Of a DNA stretch of 64,000 bases, positions 39,569 to 48,835 are shown piece after piece (position 1 is the first letter of the stretch; the number at the start of each line of letters is the position of its first letter). The translations under genes and the position numbers were made by a program. The DNA is from Torulaspora globosa (Eukaryota > Ascomycota > Saccharomycetes > Saccharomycetales > Saccharomycetaceae). The notes under the pieces were generated by a model. It did not search any database, had not been told where the DNA came from, and saw nothing but the letters and a program-made list of their open reading frames with translations. The stretch is taken from NCBI RefSeq assembly GCF_014133895.1, contig NC_050731.1, positions 682,001-746,000 on the forward strand, given 5' to 3'.

Positions 39569-40591
39569 TTAAGCTGGTAGGACCAATCTCTTGAAACCAC
39601 CGCAGTCTCTGCAAGCTTCTTGGTGGATAGCCATCAACCTCTGGGCCTCCAATGGGTCGGAGACTTCTTCTGGCTCTGGCCAAGACAAATACTCGTTGGT
39701 GTAGTTAGCAACGTAGTCAGGTGGCAAGACCTCCAATCTCTTACCGTAGCCGGTAACCTTCTTCCAGTCACGGTGCACATTGAATAGGGACTCGGAGAAG
39801 TAAGCGTAACATCTCTGGAATTGCTTGAAGGACAAGTCGTTCTTCAATTCTGGCTTGAAGTCGACGTACTCGTTCCATGCCTTCTCTGGCTCAGCCAAGA
39901 CGTAGTCGGTAGCCTTCTTGATAGCCTTCAAGAACTTTCTGACCTTCTCTGGGTTCTTGGCCAAGAAAGCGTCGTTGCAGATGTACAGGATGGTACAGAA
40001 ACAGCAACAACCCAAACAAGCCAGCTTGTCGATTCTCAACATCTTGGCATCAGTGGATGGTCTACCTTGCTTCTTCAAGTACTCTTCCAATTGCACCTGT
40101 TGCATACATTCAATACCGATACCAGCGTCGATCTTACCTTCGATGATGTGCTTAGCAACGTTCATACCGCATCTGATAGCGGTGTATTCGTCTGGCTTCA
40201 TGCCATAGTGCTTAGTCAATTCATCAACCTGGATCTTACCAAACTCACCAACGTAACCAATTCTCTTGCCCTTCAACGATTGGAAGTCCTCGGTGATGCC
40301 GCTGCCGTTCAAGTACAACAACCCAGTGAATGGCTCGTCCAACAAAGAAGCAACAGAGGTCACTGGGAAGCCACGGGCCTTGGCAGCCAACGTGTGGATC
40401 ATTGCCTTCAAACCCATGTCCACCTTACCGGATCCAATCAACTCGGTAACATCCGAAGGGTTGGTTGGCTCCAAGATGGCAAGGTCCAGACCCTGCTCCT
40501 TGAAGTAACCCTTCTGTTGGGCCAAGTAGATAGGAATGTGGTATGGAGCTGGTTGCCAGTTCAATAGGAAAGTGATCTTCTCAGTAGACAT
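39569..40591 (-). CDS. THI5: THI5-family HMP-phosphate synthase
   Basis: This 340-aa enzyme makes the thiamine pyrimidine HMP-phosphate from pyridoxal phosphate and its own active-site histidine, so each molecule works once. Lys62 (PLP-binding) and His66 are in KAMIH (62-66), and the iron-binding CCCFC is at 195-199. The sequence is almost collinear with S. cerevisiae Thi5/11/12/13 (340 aa). The start is ATG 40591; a TTG extends the frame to 40621. Codon use is strongly biased, suggesting high expression. In S. cerevisiae the family is subtelomeric and multi-copy, whereas this copy sits internally between PPR1 and TEN1, next to a tRNA gene. Confidence 0.97.
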   Translation of the reverse strand: MSTEKITFLLNWQPAPYHIPIYLAQQKGYFKEQGLDLAILEPTNPSDVTELIGSGKVDMGLKAMIHTLAAKARGFPVTSVASLLDEPFTGLLYLNGSGITEDFQSLKGKRIGYVGEFGKIQVDELTKHYGMKPDEYTAIRCGMNVAKHIIEGKIDAGIGIECMQQVQLEEYLKKQGRPSTDAKMLRIDKLACLGCCCFCTILYICNDAFLAKNPEKVRKFLKAIKKATDYVLAEPEKAWNEYVDFKPELKNDLSFKQFQRCYAYFSESLFNVHRDWKKVTGYGKRLEVLPPDYVANYTNEYLSWPEPEEVSDPLEAQRLMAIHQEACRDCGGFKRLVLPA

Positions 40592-40911
40592 TTTGGTTGT
40601 TCTATTGATGTAGATTTCCAACCATCAAATGACATTGCTACCACCATCTCTCGTCCACCTTATATACCCCATTTCCAGCTCCCATACCTGTTCTTACCAC
40701 TGCCTTCCCCAAACGACACACCTTACAAGCTTCAGTCCCATACAAACTCACACCACATTCTACCAACCCTATGGCTCTGAAGGAATGCCCTTCTTTACAA
40801 GATTCATTTAAAGGTAATACCAATTGATGATTTTTTTAGTTGAATGGTCCCGAAGGGAAACGATTAGAGTCATGTTGACTTAGTGCTTCTAATCAGCCAA
40901 TTATCGACGAC
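40592..40911. other. THI5-TEN1 divergent spacer
   Basis: This 320-bp spacer contains a pyrimidine-rich stretch on the plus strand (40620-40740). It should hold the THI5 and TEN1 promoters. No thiamine regulatory site can be named with confidence, and I see no gene. Confidence 0.5.
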
Positions 40912-41361
40912 ATGGCAACCGAGTGGCAGCCCGAGGCGCCTCCCATGAGCCGGCTGTTCGTTCACACTGCAGAACTGGCCCAATGGGTCCACTGCGAGGA
41001 ACAACCGGCAGCCCCCGTGCGGTACAGGCTGCTGGGTCAACTGGCGGAAATTACTACCACCGGAGAATCGATTGAGCTGCACATCAGAGACTTGCCCGAG
41101 TTTGGAAATGCCGGGCAGGAAGGTATAAGAGCAGTTGTGGGAAGTCGAGTCTACGAGTCGCGATTTGTCGAGAATGCGGGCGTTGATAAGGAAATTGCTC
41201 GAGCAGGCTGTGCGTTGAGTGTCTGTCTTGGTGTTGTTCTACAGCGGGATGGAACGAGAATTCTTGAAGTGTTTGACGTGCAAGTGCTGAAAAGACGGGA
41301 GATCGAAAGGCTACGCTACTTTATCTGTTCTTCACTTGGGTCTGAATTGATCCGGTCTTAG
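40912..41361 (+). CDS. TEN1: TEN1, CST telomere-capping complex subunit
   Basis: This 149-aa protein is a likely OB-fold match to yeast Ten1 (160 aa, YLR010C), which binds telomeric single-stranded DNA with Cdc13 and Stn1. The family diverges quickly. The best resemblance is the C-terminal block ILEVFDVQVLKRREIERLRYF, parallel to the yeast EIIDFKILSRNDVRDF region. Position supports it, next to RLP24 and PAM18 (YLR009W, YLR008C). The start is ATG 40912; Met12 (MSRLFVHTAEL) is an alternative that resembles the yeast start. Confidence 0.8.
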   Translation: MATEWQPEAPPMSRLFVHTAELAQWVHCEEQPAAPVRYRLLGQLAEITTTGESIELHIRDLPEFGNAGQEGIRAVVGSRVYESRFVENAGVDKEIARAGCALSVCLGVVLQRDGTRILEVFDVQVLKRREIERLRYFICSSLGSELIRS

Positions 41362-41428
41362 AGATGGGTTTGAAAAAATTCACGCAGCAGATGGGAAGAA
41401 TCGGCTGGACCAAGCGAGTTAGTGGTCG

Positions 41429-42574
41429 ATGCTGACGTTGAGACGGTTCCAGCACACCTTCCAGAGGTTCGACGTGGCGATTGTTAGATCGCTGGCGAAG
41501 CCGAACGAGCAGTTCCACCTGTCGCAGCCGTTGCAACCGGGTCTCGCAGTGAAGACCGGGAATGGGCCTATTCTGCATGACGACATTATTGGGAAACCGT
41601 ACCGGTCGTTGTTGGAGGCTGGAGCTTCCAAGTACATTGTGACGAAGCCCACGTTGGAGGAGTATGTGGTGAATCGAAGACGGGAAGCCCAGCCGATATA
41701 TGCGCTGGATGCAGGGATGATGGTCGAATTGAGCGGGATATGCGTCGACTATCCTCAGTTGAGAGTTTCCGAGCAGGCGAGGGCACTGAGGCCGCCGGCT
41801 ACGTTGAAGCTGTTGAATGCTGATGATCCTTATGACTTGGCGTTGATCCGCAGGTTGCAGGAGCGTAAGGGCGCTTTGCAAGCTAATTTGACTGCTACAA
41901 GGCCTCCTAAACAGTTTTTGGAGTGCGGAACAGGCCACGGCTCTCTGACTTTGAACATTCTGAAGGAAATACACGGTGGCAACGCATTCTACGATGGTGA
42001 GAACGACCTGACGAGGGGTTCCATCCTGCATTCGCTCGACAGGAGTGAAAAACACATCAAGGTCGGTGTCAGGAACGTTAAGCACTATATGCGCGGAATG
42101 TACTGGCCCGATGTGGAGTTTCATTTGACCGATCGAGGTCCCAGCGAGTGGTTGCAGAGCGAAATCTCCAGCTACTATCGATGTCAGCTGGGCCAAGCGC
42201 GGGAGAATGAACCGTTCTTGAGCGGTGCCTTTTTAGATATGCCCTCGCCAGAACTGCATCTGAGCGTTCTGTCCGACGCCTTGACGGTGGATAGTCCAAT
42301 CGTTGTCTTTGTTCCAAGCATCATGCAACTCTGGGACTGTCTGTCCCACATCAAGACTCATGGCGTCAGGCTGACTCTGACAAAGGTCTGCGAACTAATG
42401 GCGGGCTCGGGCGGCGGCATGAGAGAGTGGGACTTGAGACGAGTGTCTGTCAGAGAGACGGGACAGCACGGTGTGGTGATGAGGCCCAAAGTAGGAGCAA
42501 GAATCGTAGGTGGCGGTTTCATCGGCGTGTTCCGCAAGCTGCCCAACGACTCCATTGTCAAGAAGTGGGACTAA
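41429..42574 (+). CDS. mitochondrial Trm61-type tRNA m1A58 methyltransferase homolog
   Basis: This 381-aa protein has the TrmI/Trm61 fold. HDDIIGKPYRSLL (about 50-62) matches the family's HTDLIGRPFGSKV block. Motif I reads FLECGTGHGSLTLNIL (about 169-184), where most members have GTGSGS. The block GAFLDMPSP matches the catalytic VFLDIPSP region. The first 25 residues are basic and free of acidic residues except D15 (MLTLRRFQHTFQRF), typical of a mitochondrial presequence. Relative to nuclear Trm61 it has an insertion of about 40 residues before motif I. I know no S. cerevisiae ortholog between TEN1 and RLP24. It resembles animal TRMT61B in layout. The reaction (m1A58 in mitochondrial tRNA) is inferred. 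Confidence 0.72.
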   Translation: MLTLRRFQHTFQRFDVAIVRSLAKPNEQFHLSQPLQPGLAVKTGNGPILHDDIIGKPYRSLLEAGASKYIVTKPTLEEYVVNRRREAQPIYALDAGMMVELSGICVDYPQLRVSEQARALRPPATLKLLNADDPYDLALIRRLQERKGALQANLTATRPPKQFLECGTGHGSLTLNILKEIHGGNAFYDGENDLTRGSILHSLDRSEKHIKVGVRNVKHYMRGMYWPDVEFHLTDRGPSEWLQSEISSYYRCQLGQARENEPFLSGAFLDMPSPELHLSVLSDALTVDSPIVVFVPSIMQLWDCLSHIKTHGVRLTLTKVCELMAGSGGGMREWDLRRVSVRETGQHGVVMRPKVGARIVGGGFIGVFRKLPNDSIVKKWD

Positions 42575-42681
42575 CCATCCGATTGGTACCTCAGTTCAAA
42601 TACATGTACATAACACTATCGAAAAGTACGAATAAAGAATAATTTACAGACATGGCGACGCAGCCATCCATTTTTTGGGAA

Positions 42682-43266
42682 TTAAAATGCAACTTTTTTG
42701 GAGTTCTTCTTCTTGTTCTTCAACACCACCTTGTGCTTCCGCTCTTGCTCCTCCTCTTCTTCGCTTTCGACCTCCATCTCTTCGTCTACCTCTTCTTCTT
42801 CTTCTCCCTCTTCCTCCGCCTGTTGCTTGGCCAGCTTTTCTGCCATTTCGACCTCTCTCATTCTCAGCAGCTCTGGGTTGGCCTCCACGAGAGCCTTGTC
42901 CCTCAAGAACTCTCTCTCTTCGTTGCCCTTCATTCTGTTCTTGTAGAACGCCCTCTCACGCTTCTGTCTGATCTCTTCAATTCTATCCATGGCCTTCAAA
43001 GTCGTCTGTACCAGCTCTCTGTTATATCTCACTGGCACATTTCTCCTCTGGGCAAAAGTCAAAGTAGAGTCCACCGCCAATTCCTTCCCGGCAGCCTTCC
43101 TGAAGGCCTTGGTCCACTTCAACTTACGGGGATTACGACGTTGCTTGAACGCCTTATGGCACTTCGACCGACAGAATCTGAATTCCTTGGCATCGTTACG
43201 AACAAACATTATACCATGCCCGGGATACACGGGTGAAGAGCAGAAGTGGCACTGGTAAATTCTCAT
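42682..43266 (-). CDS. RLP24: RLP24, 60S biogenesis factor
   Basis: This 194-aa eL24-like protein occupies the eL24 site on pre-60S particles until Drg1 removes it in the cytoplasm. Zinc ligands are C6, C9, C32 and C36 (CHFC...CRSKC). The C-terminal tail, rich in Glu and Lys, is the Drg1-binding region ([23 protein letters not shown] and a basic end). It matches yeast Rlp24 (199 aa, YLR009W). Its promoter has the clearest PAC/RRPE pair in the window. Confidence 0.97.
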   Translation of the reverse strand: MRIYQCHFCSSPVYPGHGIMFVRNDAKEFRFCRSKCHKAFKQRRNPRKLKWTKAFRKAAGKELAVDSTLTFAQRRNVPVRYNRELVQTTLKAMDRIEEIRQKRERAFYKNRMKGNEEREFLRDKALVEANPELLRMREVEMAEKLAKQQAEEEGEEEEEVDEEMEVESEEEEEQERKHKVVLKNKKKNSKKVAF

Positions 43267-43331
43267 CCCAAAATCGATCCAAACTCACGCCTTACCAACC
43301 TGAAAGAGCTCCTCTTAGTTCCAGCTCTTTA

Positions 43332-43356
43332 GCGATGAGATGAGATGAGATGAGAT
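43332..43356. promoter_or_regulatory. PAC array upstream of RLP24
   Basis: A GCGATGAG core is followed by repeated ATGAG units, giving four overlapping GATGAGAT sites. It starts 66 bp upstream of the RLP24 ATG (minus-strand gene) and 147 bp before PAM18. Confidence 0.8.
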
Positions 43357-43360
43357 CAAA

Positions 43361-43375
43361 TTGAAAATTTTTCAA
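43361..43375. promoter_or_regulatory. RRPE upstream of RLP24
   Basis: TTGAAAATTTTTCAA is a 15-bp near-palindrome containing the RRPE core, 5 bp past the PAC array. The PAC-then-RRPE order matches the other ribosome biogenesis promoters in this window. Confidence 0.75.
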
Positions 43376-43502
43376 ATCGCTATATCTCACAGCGTAATAG
43401 GCTCTATAAAAAAAAGCCTAACTACTAAAACACTGAGAGCTGGTGGAAAGGTTCTTTCAAGACCATTTGAGTGCTTGCTGGTTGGGTGGGTTGCAAATTG
43501 GA

Positions 43503-44012
43503 ATGAGCGGTAACGGTGTTAACGATAGAAATGTGCTAGAAGTACCACAGCTGCCCATTCCGGGCGAGAACAACTCGAAGTTGTCGAAAAATGAGACCAG
43601 AGTGACATATGATACGTCCAATCAGCAGCTGGTTGGACCGGGGAAGAACGGAATGGACCTGTATTTCGATCAGGCGCTGGATTACATGGGCAAACATCCC
43701 GTGGCGACTGGATTTGGCGCCTTTTTGACGCTGTATGTGGTTGCAGGTGCTTACAAGTCTATCAGCACGAGGATTAGTGGTGGGAGTGCTTCTAAGGCGT
43801 TCCTCAAGGGTGGTTTCGACTCTAAGATGAACGCCAAGGAGGCGTTCCAGATTTTGAACCTGAACGAGGCGAATCTCAACAAGAAGAAGCTGAAGGAGGT
43901 GCATAGAAGAATAATGTTGGCGAACCACCCCGATAAAGGTGGATCGCCCTATGTGGCCACCAAGATCAACGAGGCAAAGGATTTTCTGGAGAAGAAAGTT
44001 TTGAGGAAATGA
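43503..44012 (+). CDS. PAM18: PAM18 (TIM14), J-protein of the mitochondrial import motor
   Basis: This 169-aa inner-membrane J-protein stimulates Ssc1 in the TIM23 import motor, with Pam16 as partner. The transmembrane segment VATGFGAFLTLYVVAGAY (about 79-96) follows a soluble intermembrane-space tail. The J-domain has the HPD tripeptide in LANHPDKGGSPY (about 147-149). It matches yeast Pam18 (168 aa, YLR008C). The ATG at 43503 gives MSGNGVNDRN; the frame upstream begins at a GTG. It is divergent from RLP24. Confidence 0.96.
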   Translation: MSGNGVNDRNVLEVPQLPIPGENNSKLSKNETRVTYDTSNQQLVGPGKNGMDLYFDQALDYMGKHPVATGFGAFLTLYVVAGAYKSISTRISGGSASKAFLKGGFDSKMNAKEAFQILNLNEANLNKKKLKEVHRRIMLANHPDKGGSPYVATKINEAKDFLEKKVLRK

Positions 44013-44054
44013 GCTGTGCTGTGTGATGATATCCATGTAAATATGCTGAGCGGG

Positions 44055-45020
44055 CTATATAACGTAAACGCCGTTGGTGATCAATGACTCTCCGCATGCT
44101 GTGCAGTGTGTGTCCTTGTGAGCGATCTGGTACTGGTAGCAATCGACATGCCACATGGCGGGGGCGTCGTCTGTGTGGAGACACATCACGCCGTAGATGG
44201 CCAATCGGTTGCAGTTTTGGCATGCAGGAAATTCGTAGGTAGAGAGTAGGTCGTCTTCCAGTTCTGCAATGCATCTTAGGTCCAGGCTTATCTCGCCCTT
44301 TTCGTTCCTACAGAACCATTTATACTCGCAAAGTCTTATGATCATGTCTTCGATCTCGAGAGCATTCAGGGCCCGATGCTGCGTGAGCAGACTCGACCCC
44401 ACAGCAAAAGTCGTGTACCTGTCCCAGGGCTCAAAAGCTGCTCCTGCTCTCTCAAGAACAAGACGTCGTACGCGGTCCACCTCTTGTACTACAGCGGATG
44501 TGGCGGACACCTCGCCTTGTCTTATGTTGAAGCCAGACTCGCACGTCTTCTGAATAGCATGCTTGATGAAATCGACTTCCTTCTGGCTAAACCTGGTCGC
44601 CAATTTCGTTTCTTCCACAGCTCCCACGTCGATATAAACGTAAAACCTGTTAGTCGCCGATAAAGCAGTGGCGCCAGGAGAAGTTATCGCTCTGGAGCAA
44701 AACTGCATGGCCTCCTTAGATTTAGATGCCACAATATTCTTGCCCATGCCATGGCTTATCTGAACTACTTTATAATCCAATCCGTTCAGCTTCAGATTAA
44801 TCCTCTTGATAACGTCAGACAATCGTTTTTGCCACCCTTCAATGTCCATTTCACCGGCTTCCTCAACTGGCTCATCGCATAATCTCATGAGGGCTATCAG
44901 CAATACGTTTTCTTCGCAAATGCCTCGAGAACTCATAAGGTAATGCAATATATATCTTCCCAAGTCATTGTCCGTCAGCTTCGATTGACCGGCGGATCTC
45001 CCCGAGACCTGAACTGACAT
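44055..45020 (-). CDS. NSE1: NSE1, SMC5/6 complex RING subunit
   Basis: This 321-aa subunit of the Smc5/6 complex works with Nse3 and Nse4 in repair of DNA double-strand breaks. The N-terminal winged-helix region and the C-terminal variant RING (CQNC...WHVDC...HCTACGESLITNGVYVI) match yeast Nse1 (336 aa, YLR007W). The start is ATG 45020; the longer frame upstream starts with TTG. It is convergent with PAM18. Confidence 0.94.
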   Translation of the reverse strand: MSVQVSGRSAGQSKLTDNDLGRYILHYLMSSRGICEENVLLIALMRLCDEPVEEAGEMDIEGWQKRLSDVIKRINLKLNGLDYKVVQISHGMGKNIVASKSKEAMQFCSRAITSPGATALSATNRFYVYIDVGAVEETKLATRFSQKEVDFIKHAIQKTCESGFNIRQGEVSATSAVVQEVDRVRRLVLERAGAAFEPWDRYTTFAVGSSLLTQHRALNALEIEDMIIRLCEYKWFCRNEKGEISLDLRCIAELEDDLLSTYEFPACQNCNRLAIYGVMCLHTDDAPAMWHVDCYQYQIAHKDTHCTACGESLITNGVYVI

Positions 45021-45259
45021 CTTAGCGTCTACCTTGTTGGGGTTCCTTTGTCTGGTGAGTCCGGTAGCGTTCCTTGAACCTAAATAATCACCTATTAAAC
45101 TTCCTTGCGACTCGTAACATCTAAAGAAAACGTAGACACGGAGTTGAGTCGGTTGCAATATAAAGTTGGGTCCTCATCGAAGTAGTTTCTCATCAACTTG
45201 CAAGCTTGGTTAGCTGACCATTAGCTCTCGAGTTCAGTCTCATTCGCTTGATATCGCTA

Positions 45260-47278
45260 ATGAATAATATCGACAAAATGGAACGAAAATCTCCGCGAGA
45301 CGTCGGTAGAGCTACGACTTTGAATTCTGCGTTGCCCTGGAAGGTTTGGTTACGAATTGAGCAGTGGACCGATGAGATTAACGAACCTTTTGCCCTCCAT
45401 TTTAACGAACAAGATACTATAGATGACTTGAAGACTAAGATATTCGATAAATTAAATGGCTTGAGATGGTCAAGATTGAATGATAATGCATCTATTGCTA
45501 TTGCGTATTACGTGAGTAGGGATTTTATCGACGAACGAACTCCTCCATTTCCAAGACCTCCCAGCAGCCCGGTTGATGCTACGAGCAGCTTTAGCGGTCG
45601 AAATAGGAGTTTCCATTACCCGAAGCCCTTGGCGTTGGGAATATCGGAAGATTTTTCTCGGCGATGCTATAGTGTCACGGCAAGCCCCAGTAGGTCCGCT
45701 TCGAACAGTCCTAATCTGGTCAAGATTTGGCAGCCCCCATTGGTACGTTATCGATCAGCATCACCCTATGGGAGACTGGGCGGCACCAGTGTACCACATC
45801 CACAATCCACAATGAATGCGGCAAAGCGGGTACCAGGCGTTTTAAACAAAAGCTACGAGTTTCCGCCCGAGGAAAAGGACAATGACTCCCCTGACATGAA
45901 GATTTCATTCGAACCAGATGAACTGATAATAACTGTCTACAGCAGCCTCTTTGGCCACATCGGCTCGCAGCGAGCTTCCGAAGCCCTGTTCGTAGTCTGC
46001 AACGAAAGAGAACCTGCTTTATCTGTTACGGCGCCACCACCCGCATTGAGTGCCATAAATGCATCTACATATGTCCCCACTAATGAGGAAATAGATCGAC
46101 AGCTCTCGGATATTCAGGCCTCAGGCATGAAAGAAGGCCTGTTTCTCGAAACTGACCTACCTCATGGTTCAACGAATGACAATGAAGAGATTGAAGTACC
46201 AGCTCTGTTGGATTCTACGACTCCCACCGACGAAGAGGGAGAAATAGAGCGCGAATTTAAGCTGATCACAAACGAAGAACAGCTGAAGAAAGAATCTCGT
46301 TGCTTGCAGGACACCGAGCATGCCACAGACTCGCCTAAACCGGCTATTCTCCTTCTTCCGAAGAACTATACTGGAGGTGTCGACCTCAACGAGCTTGACT
46401 CAAAATTCTCGTCTGATTCATCCTCCCCTGGCTCCACAGGCGGTAATGACTGCGAGACTGGAAGGCAAAGCCAGCAGGCTATTTCCACTTCTTCCTACGC
46501 TCCTTTAGATGAAAATGAAATTGGGTTGATTCATCCATTGCTTGAAAGTGAGCGGAAGAAAAATACAAGCTCGTGTCCAAGCTCCCCACAACTGCCAGCG
46601 AAACCGACTACTATTGTACCAAGTCTACGTTCTAATACATCTATCACTTCACTCCATGAGAACCAGTTACCGAACGGCTTCACTACGCCGACCAATCATG
46701 AAATATTTCCCAAAATTAATGTTCTCATTGTTGAAGACAACGTTATAAATCAGGCAATTCTACGATCGTTTTTAAAAAAGCATAAAATATCATACAAGGT
46801 TGCCAAGAATGGTCAAGAGGCTGTCGACAGGTGGAAAGAAGGAGGGATAGATTTGATCTTTATGGATTTGCAGCTGCCCGTTTTCTCTGGAATGGATGCA
46901 GCGAAAAAGATCAGAGATTTGGAGAAACAGAATATCTCTAAACAGAACAATTCAGTCAGAACTTCGAATAACAAGGCTCCAGTTATCATTGTCGCCTTTA
47001 CAGCATCTAACTCTCTTGTTGACAAGAGAGAAGCTCTGTTGTCAGGTTGCAATGATTATCTAACGAAGCCTGTCAATTTGCACTGGCTTAGTAAGAAAAT
47101 CAATGAATGGGGTTGTATGCAGGCCTTGATAGACTTCGACGGCTGGAAGAAAGGGCAGAGCAGAATGACCGACAGCGTTATTAAGGCATCTCCAAAGTTT
47201 CCTAAAGCATCAGAATTTAACTCTGGCCACAGTTCCTCGAGCCGAAGAAGCCGGAACACCAGCGAAACACGTCAATAG
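45260..47278 (+). CDS. SSK1: SSK1, response regulator of the HOG pathway
   Basis: This 672-aa response regulator receives phosphate from Sln1-Ypd1; unphosphorylated Ssk1 activates Ssk2/Ssk22 in the osmotic stress pathway. The C-terminal receiver domain starts at KINVLIVEDN. The phosphoacceptor is Asp536 in LIFMDLQLP, and the conserved Lys is in YLTKPV (about 603). The rest is Ser/Pro-rich. It matches yeast Ssk1 (712 aa, YLR006C). Start ATG 45260; a further in-frame ATG is at 45278. Confidence 0.95.
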   Translation: MNNIDKMERKSPRDVGRATTLNSALPWKVWLRIEQWTDEINEPFALHFNEQDTIDDLKTKIFDKLNGLRWSRLNDNASIAIAYYVSRDFIDERTPPFPRPPSSPVDATSSFSGRNRSFHYPKPLALGISEDFSRRCYSVTASPSRSASNSPNLVKIWQPPLVRYRSASPYGRLGGTSVPHPQSTMNAAKRVPGVLNKSYEFPPEEKDNDSPDMKISFEPDELIITVYSSLFGHIGSQRASEALFVVCNEREPALSVTAPPPALSAINASTYVPTNEEIDRQLSDIQASGMKEGLFLETDLPHGSTNDNEEIEVPALLDSTTPTDEEGEIEREFKLITNEEQLKKESRCLQDTEHATDSPKPAILLLPKNYTGGVDLNELDSKFSSDSSSPGSTGGNDCETGRQSQQAISTSSYAPLDENEIGLIHPLLESERKKNTSSCPSSPQLPAKPTTIVPSLRSNTSITSLHENQLPNGFTTPTNHEIFPKINVLIVEDNVINQAILRSFLKKHKISYKVAKNGQEAVDRWKEGGIDLIFMDLQLPVFSGMDAAKKIRDLEKQNISKQNNSVRTSNNKAPVIIVAFTASNSLVDKREALLSGCNDYLTKPVNLHWLSKKINEWGCMQALIDFDGWKKGQSRMTDSVIKASPKFPKASEFNSGHSSSSRRSRNTSETRQ

Positions 47279-47431
47279 AGTCAAGAGCATCTCTTTAAAG
47301 TGCTCGAGAGCGGGTGAGTGGAACAAGCGAACAAGTTGATGTTTTATACCTTATGCCTTAGTATGTCCCTCCCCTCAATGTAATTCGCATGTAACGATAC
47401 CATCTTCTGTAGTATACTAATAACTATCAGT

Positions 47432-48835
47432 CTACATTATCACCGGTTGCGATTCGCAACCGGGACAGTTATGAAGAATTTCATGGATGTATACGTCGCA
47501 GTCTATGCAAAAGTCCTGTTTACAATTCTCGCACCTGTATCTGGAACTTGTTAATAACTCACCGGTCTTATTATTTTTTATTGTGGGAAATCTTATCTGA
47601 CAGCTAAAGCAGTTGTCTGTAGGGAAGTTCTCCGTCGATGGAACTTCTGAAAATGTCTTTAAGGGCATTAAATGGTGGTACGACCTAGCCAAGTGAGTGG
47701 AGAGTATGAGCATCAAGTCGCAGCAGGGACAAACTGTCGGTAGAGAGCAAACCTTGCTTTGGCAATTGGGGCAAAAATATCCGCCATACATCAATTGTGA
47801 ATGGCAAGCACAAAATGTCGGGGAGTCCTCAAAAATTCTCGTCGGGAAACCCATTCTTACAAGAGTGAAACCCCTGTTTATCTTATTCACAGGCAGCGGT
47901 ACAACTGCTTCTTCGAAAAGTTCTTTACAGTGGGTTTCATCCAGCGGAACCTTGTAAAAACTTTCGTCGCCATAATTTGTCGCTTTGCAAAGTTCTTTAC
48001 ATATGGCCACTTGAGCTGACAGACCAATGACTTTAACACGGATTGATTCTTGTACCAACGAAGCGATAGTTTGATGTATATCGCCGGGATCAGTACTGGA
48101 AAGTGATCCGAAAATGATTAACACCTCTTTGGTGCAATGAGCCGGCACCGGTAGAAGAAGTCCCCTGGACATCTCAAGGGCGTTCTGGAGAGACGGATTG
48201 CCTTTCGGTTCTTGTTTTCTGATCTGTTTCAAAGCATCGATATGATCTTGCGGGTTGCCACTTATCTGACTAATCATCTGTGCCAGCCCATTGCGCATCG
48301 TGACAATCCCCAACTGTGAGATGGGATTCTGATCGAAAAATTCATGAACAAAATCAATCGCATACTGTACTATCATGACATGCCGATTCGGCCTCAGATC
48401 CTTCTCTGCCATTGCCTCACTACAGTCCAGCACCAGTACCAAGGTCCTGATGATACCTCTTTGGTAGGGCGTGATATTCTTTAAAGCGCTTCTCTTTTTC
48501 CTCGATTCGATAATACTTGCCGCAAGCGAGCTCATATCTCCATCTTCGTCTACTTTCACCAGATCCCAACTTCTCTTAATCTCATCCTCCCATGCGTAAC
48601 CACCGTTGGCACCTTGTAAATTCTTGTTAGACAATTTCTTCCTTTTTCCCTGCTCCCTGGAACGACGGATCCTTCTATCACCACTTTGCTTCGAACCATT
48701 GTTCACTACTCCAGCATTCTCACCGCCATCTCCTTCCTCACCCAAATCATCTAGGTCGATCCGCTTCTTCTGTCTTCTGCTTTCTTTTGACGAAACTATC
48801 ACTTGCTCATCATCACTATCCGAGTCCAGCCCCAT
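47432..48835 (-). CDS. SSL1: SSL1, TFIIH core subunit
   Basis: This 467-aa TFIIH subunit partners Rad3 in transcription initiation and nucleotide excision repair. A von Willebrand A-type domain (about 120-300) is followed by a cysteine-rich C-terminal region with several zinc-binding sets (VCSLPTVCPCCDLML, CENCKQDFCIDCDVYIHE, HNCPGCES). It matches yeast Ssl1 (461 aa, YLR005W). The frame runs up to 48886, but only via GTG, so ATG 48835 (MGLDSDSDDEQ) is the start. Confidence 0.96.
   Translation of the reverse strand: MGLDSDSDDEQVIVSSKESRRQKKRIDLDDLGEEGDGGENAGVVNNGSKQSGDRRIRRSREQGKRKKLSNKNLQGANGGYAWEDEIKRSWDLVKVDEDGDMSSLAASIIESRKKRSALKNITPYQRGIIRTLVLVLDCSEAMAEKDLRPNRHVMIVQYAIDFVHEFFDQNPISQLGIVTMRNGLAQMISQISGNPQDHIDALKQIRKQEPKGNPSLQNALEMSRGLLLPVPAHCTKEVLIIFGSLSSTDPGDIHQTIASLVQESIRVKVIGLSAQVAICKELCKATNYGDESFYKVPLDETHCKELFEEAVVPLPVNKINRGFTLVRMGFPTRIFEDSPTFCACHSQLMYGGYFCPNCQSKVCSLPTVCPCCDLMLILSTHLARSYHHLMPLKTFSEVPSTENFPTDNCFSCQIRFPTIKNNKTGELLTSSRYRCENCKQDFCIDCDVYIHEILHNCPGCESQPVIM

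Noticed and set aside
39821..40567. 248-codon plus-strand ORF opposite THI5
   Set aside because: It is opposite a highly conserved gene with strong codon bias, which commonly leaves an open antisense frame.
41321..42196. 291-codon minus-strand ORF opposite the Trm61-like gene
   Set aside because: It lies opposite a gene with clear domain motifs, and its product is low in recognisable structure.
42652..43236. 194-codon plus-strand ORF opposite RLP24
   Set aside because: The leucine-rich sequence is the antisense of the Glu/Lys-rich RLP24 tail.
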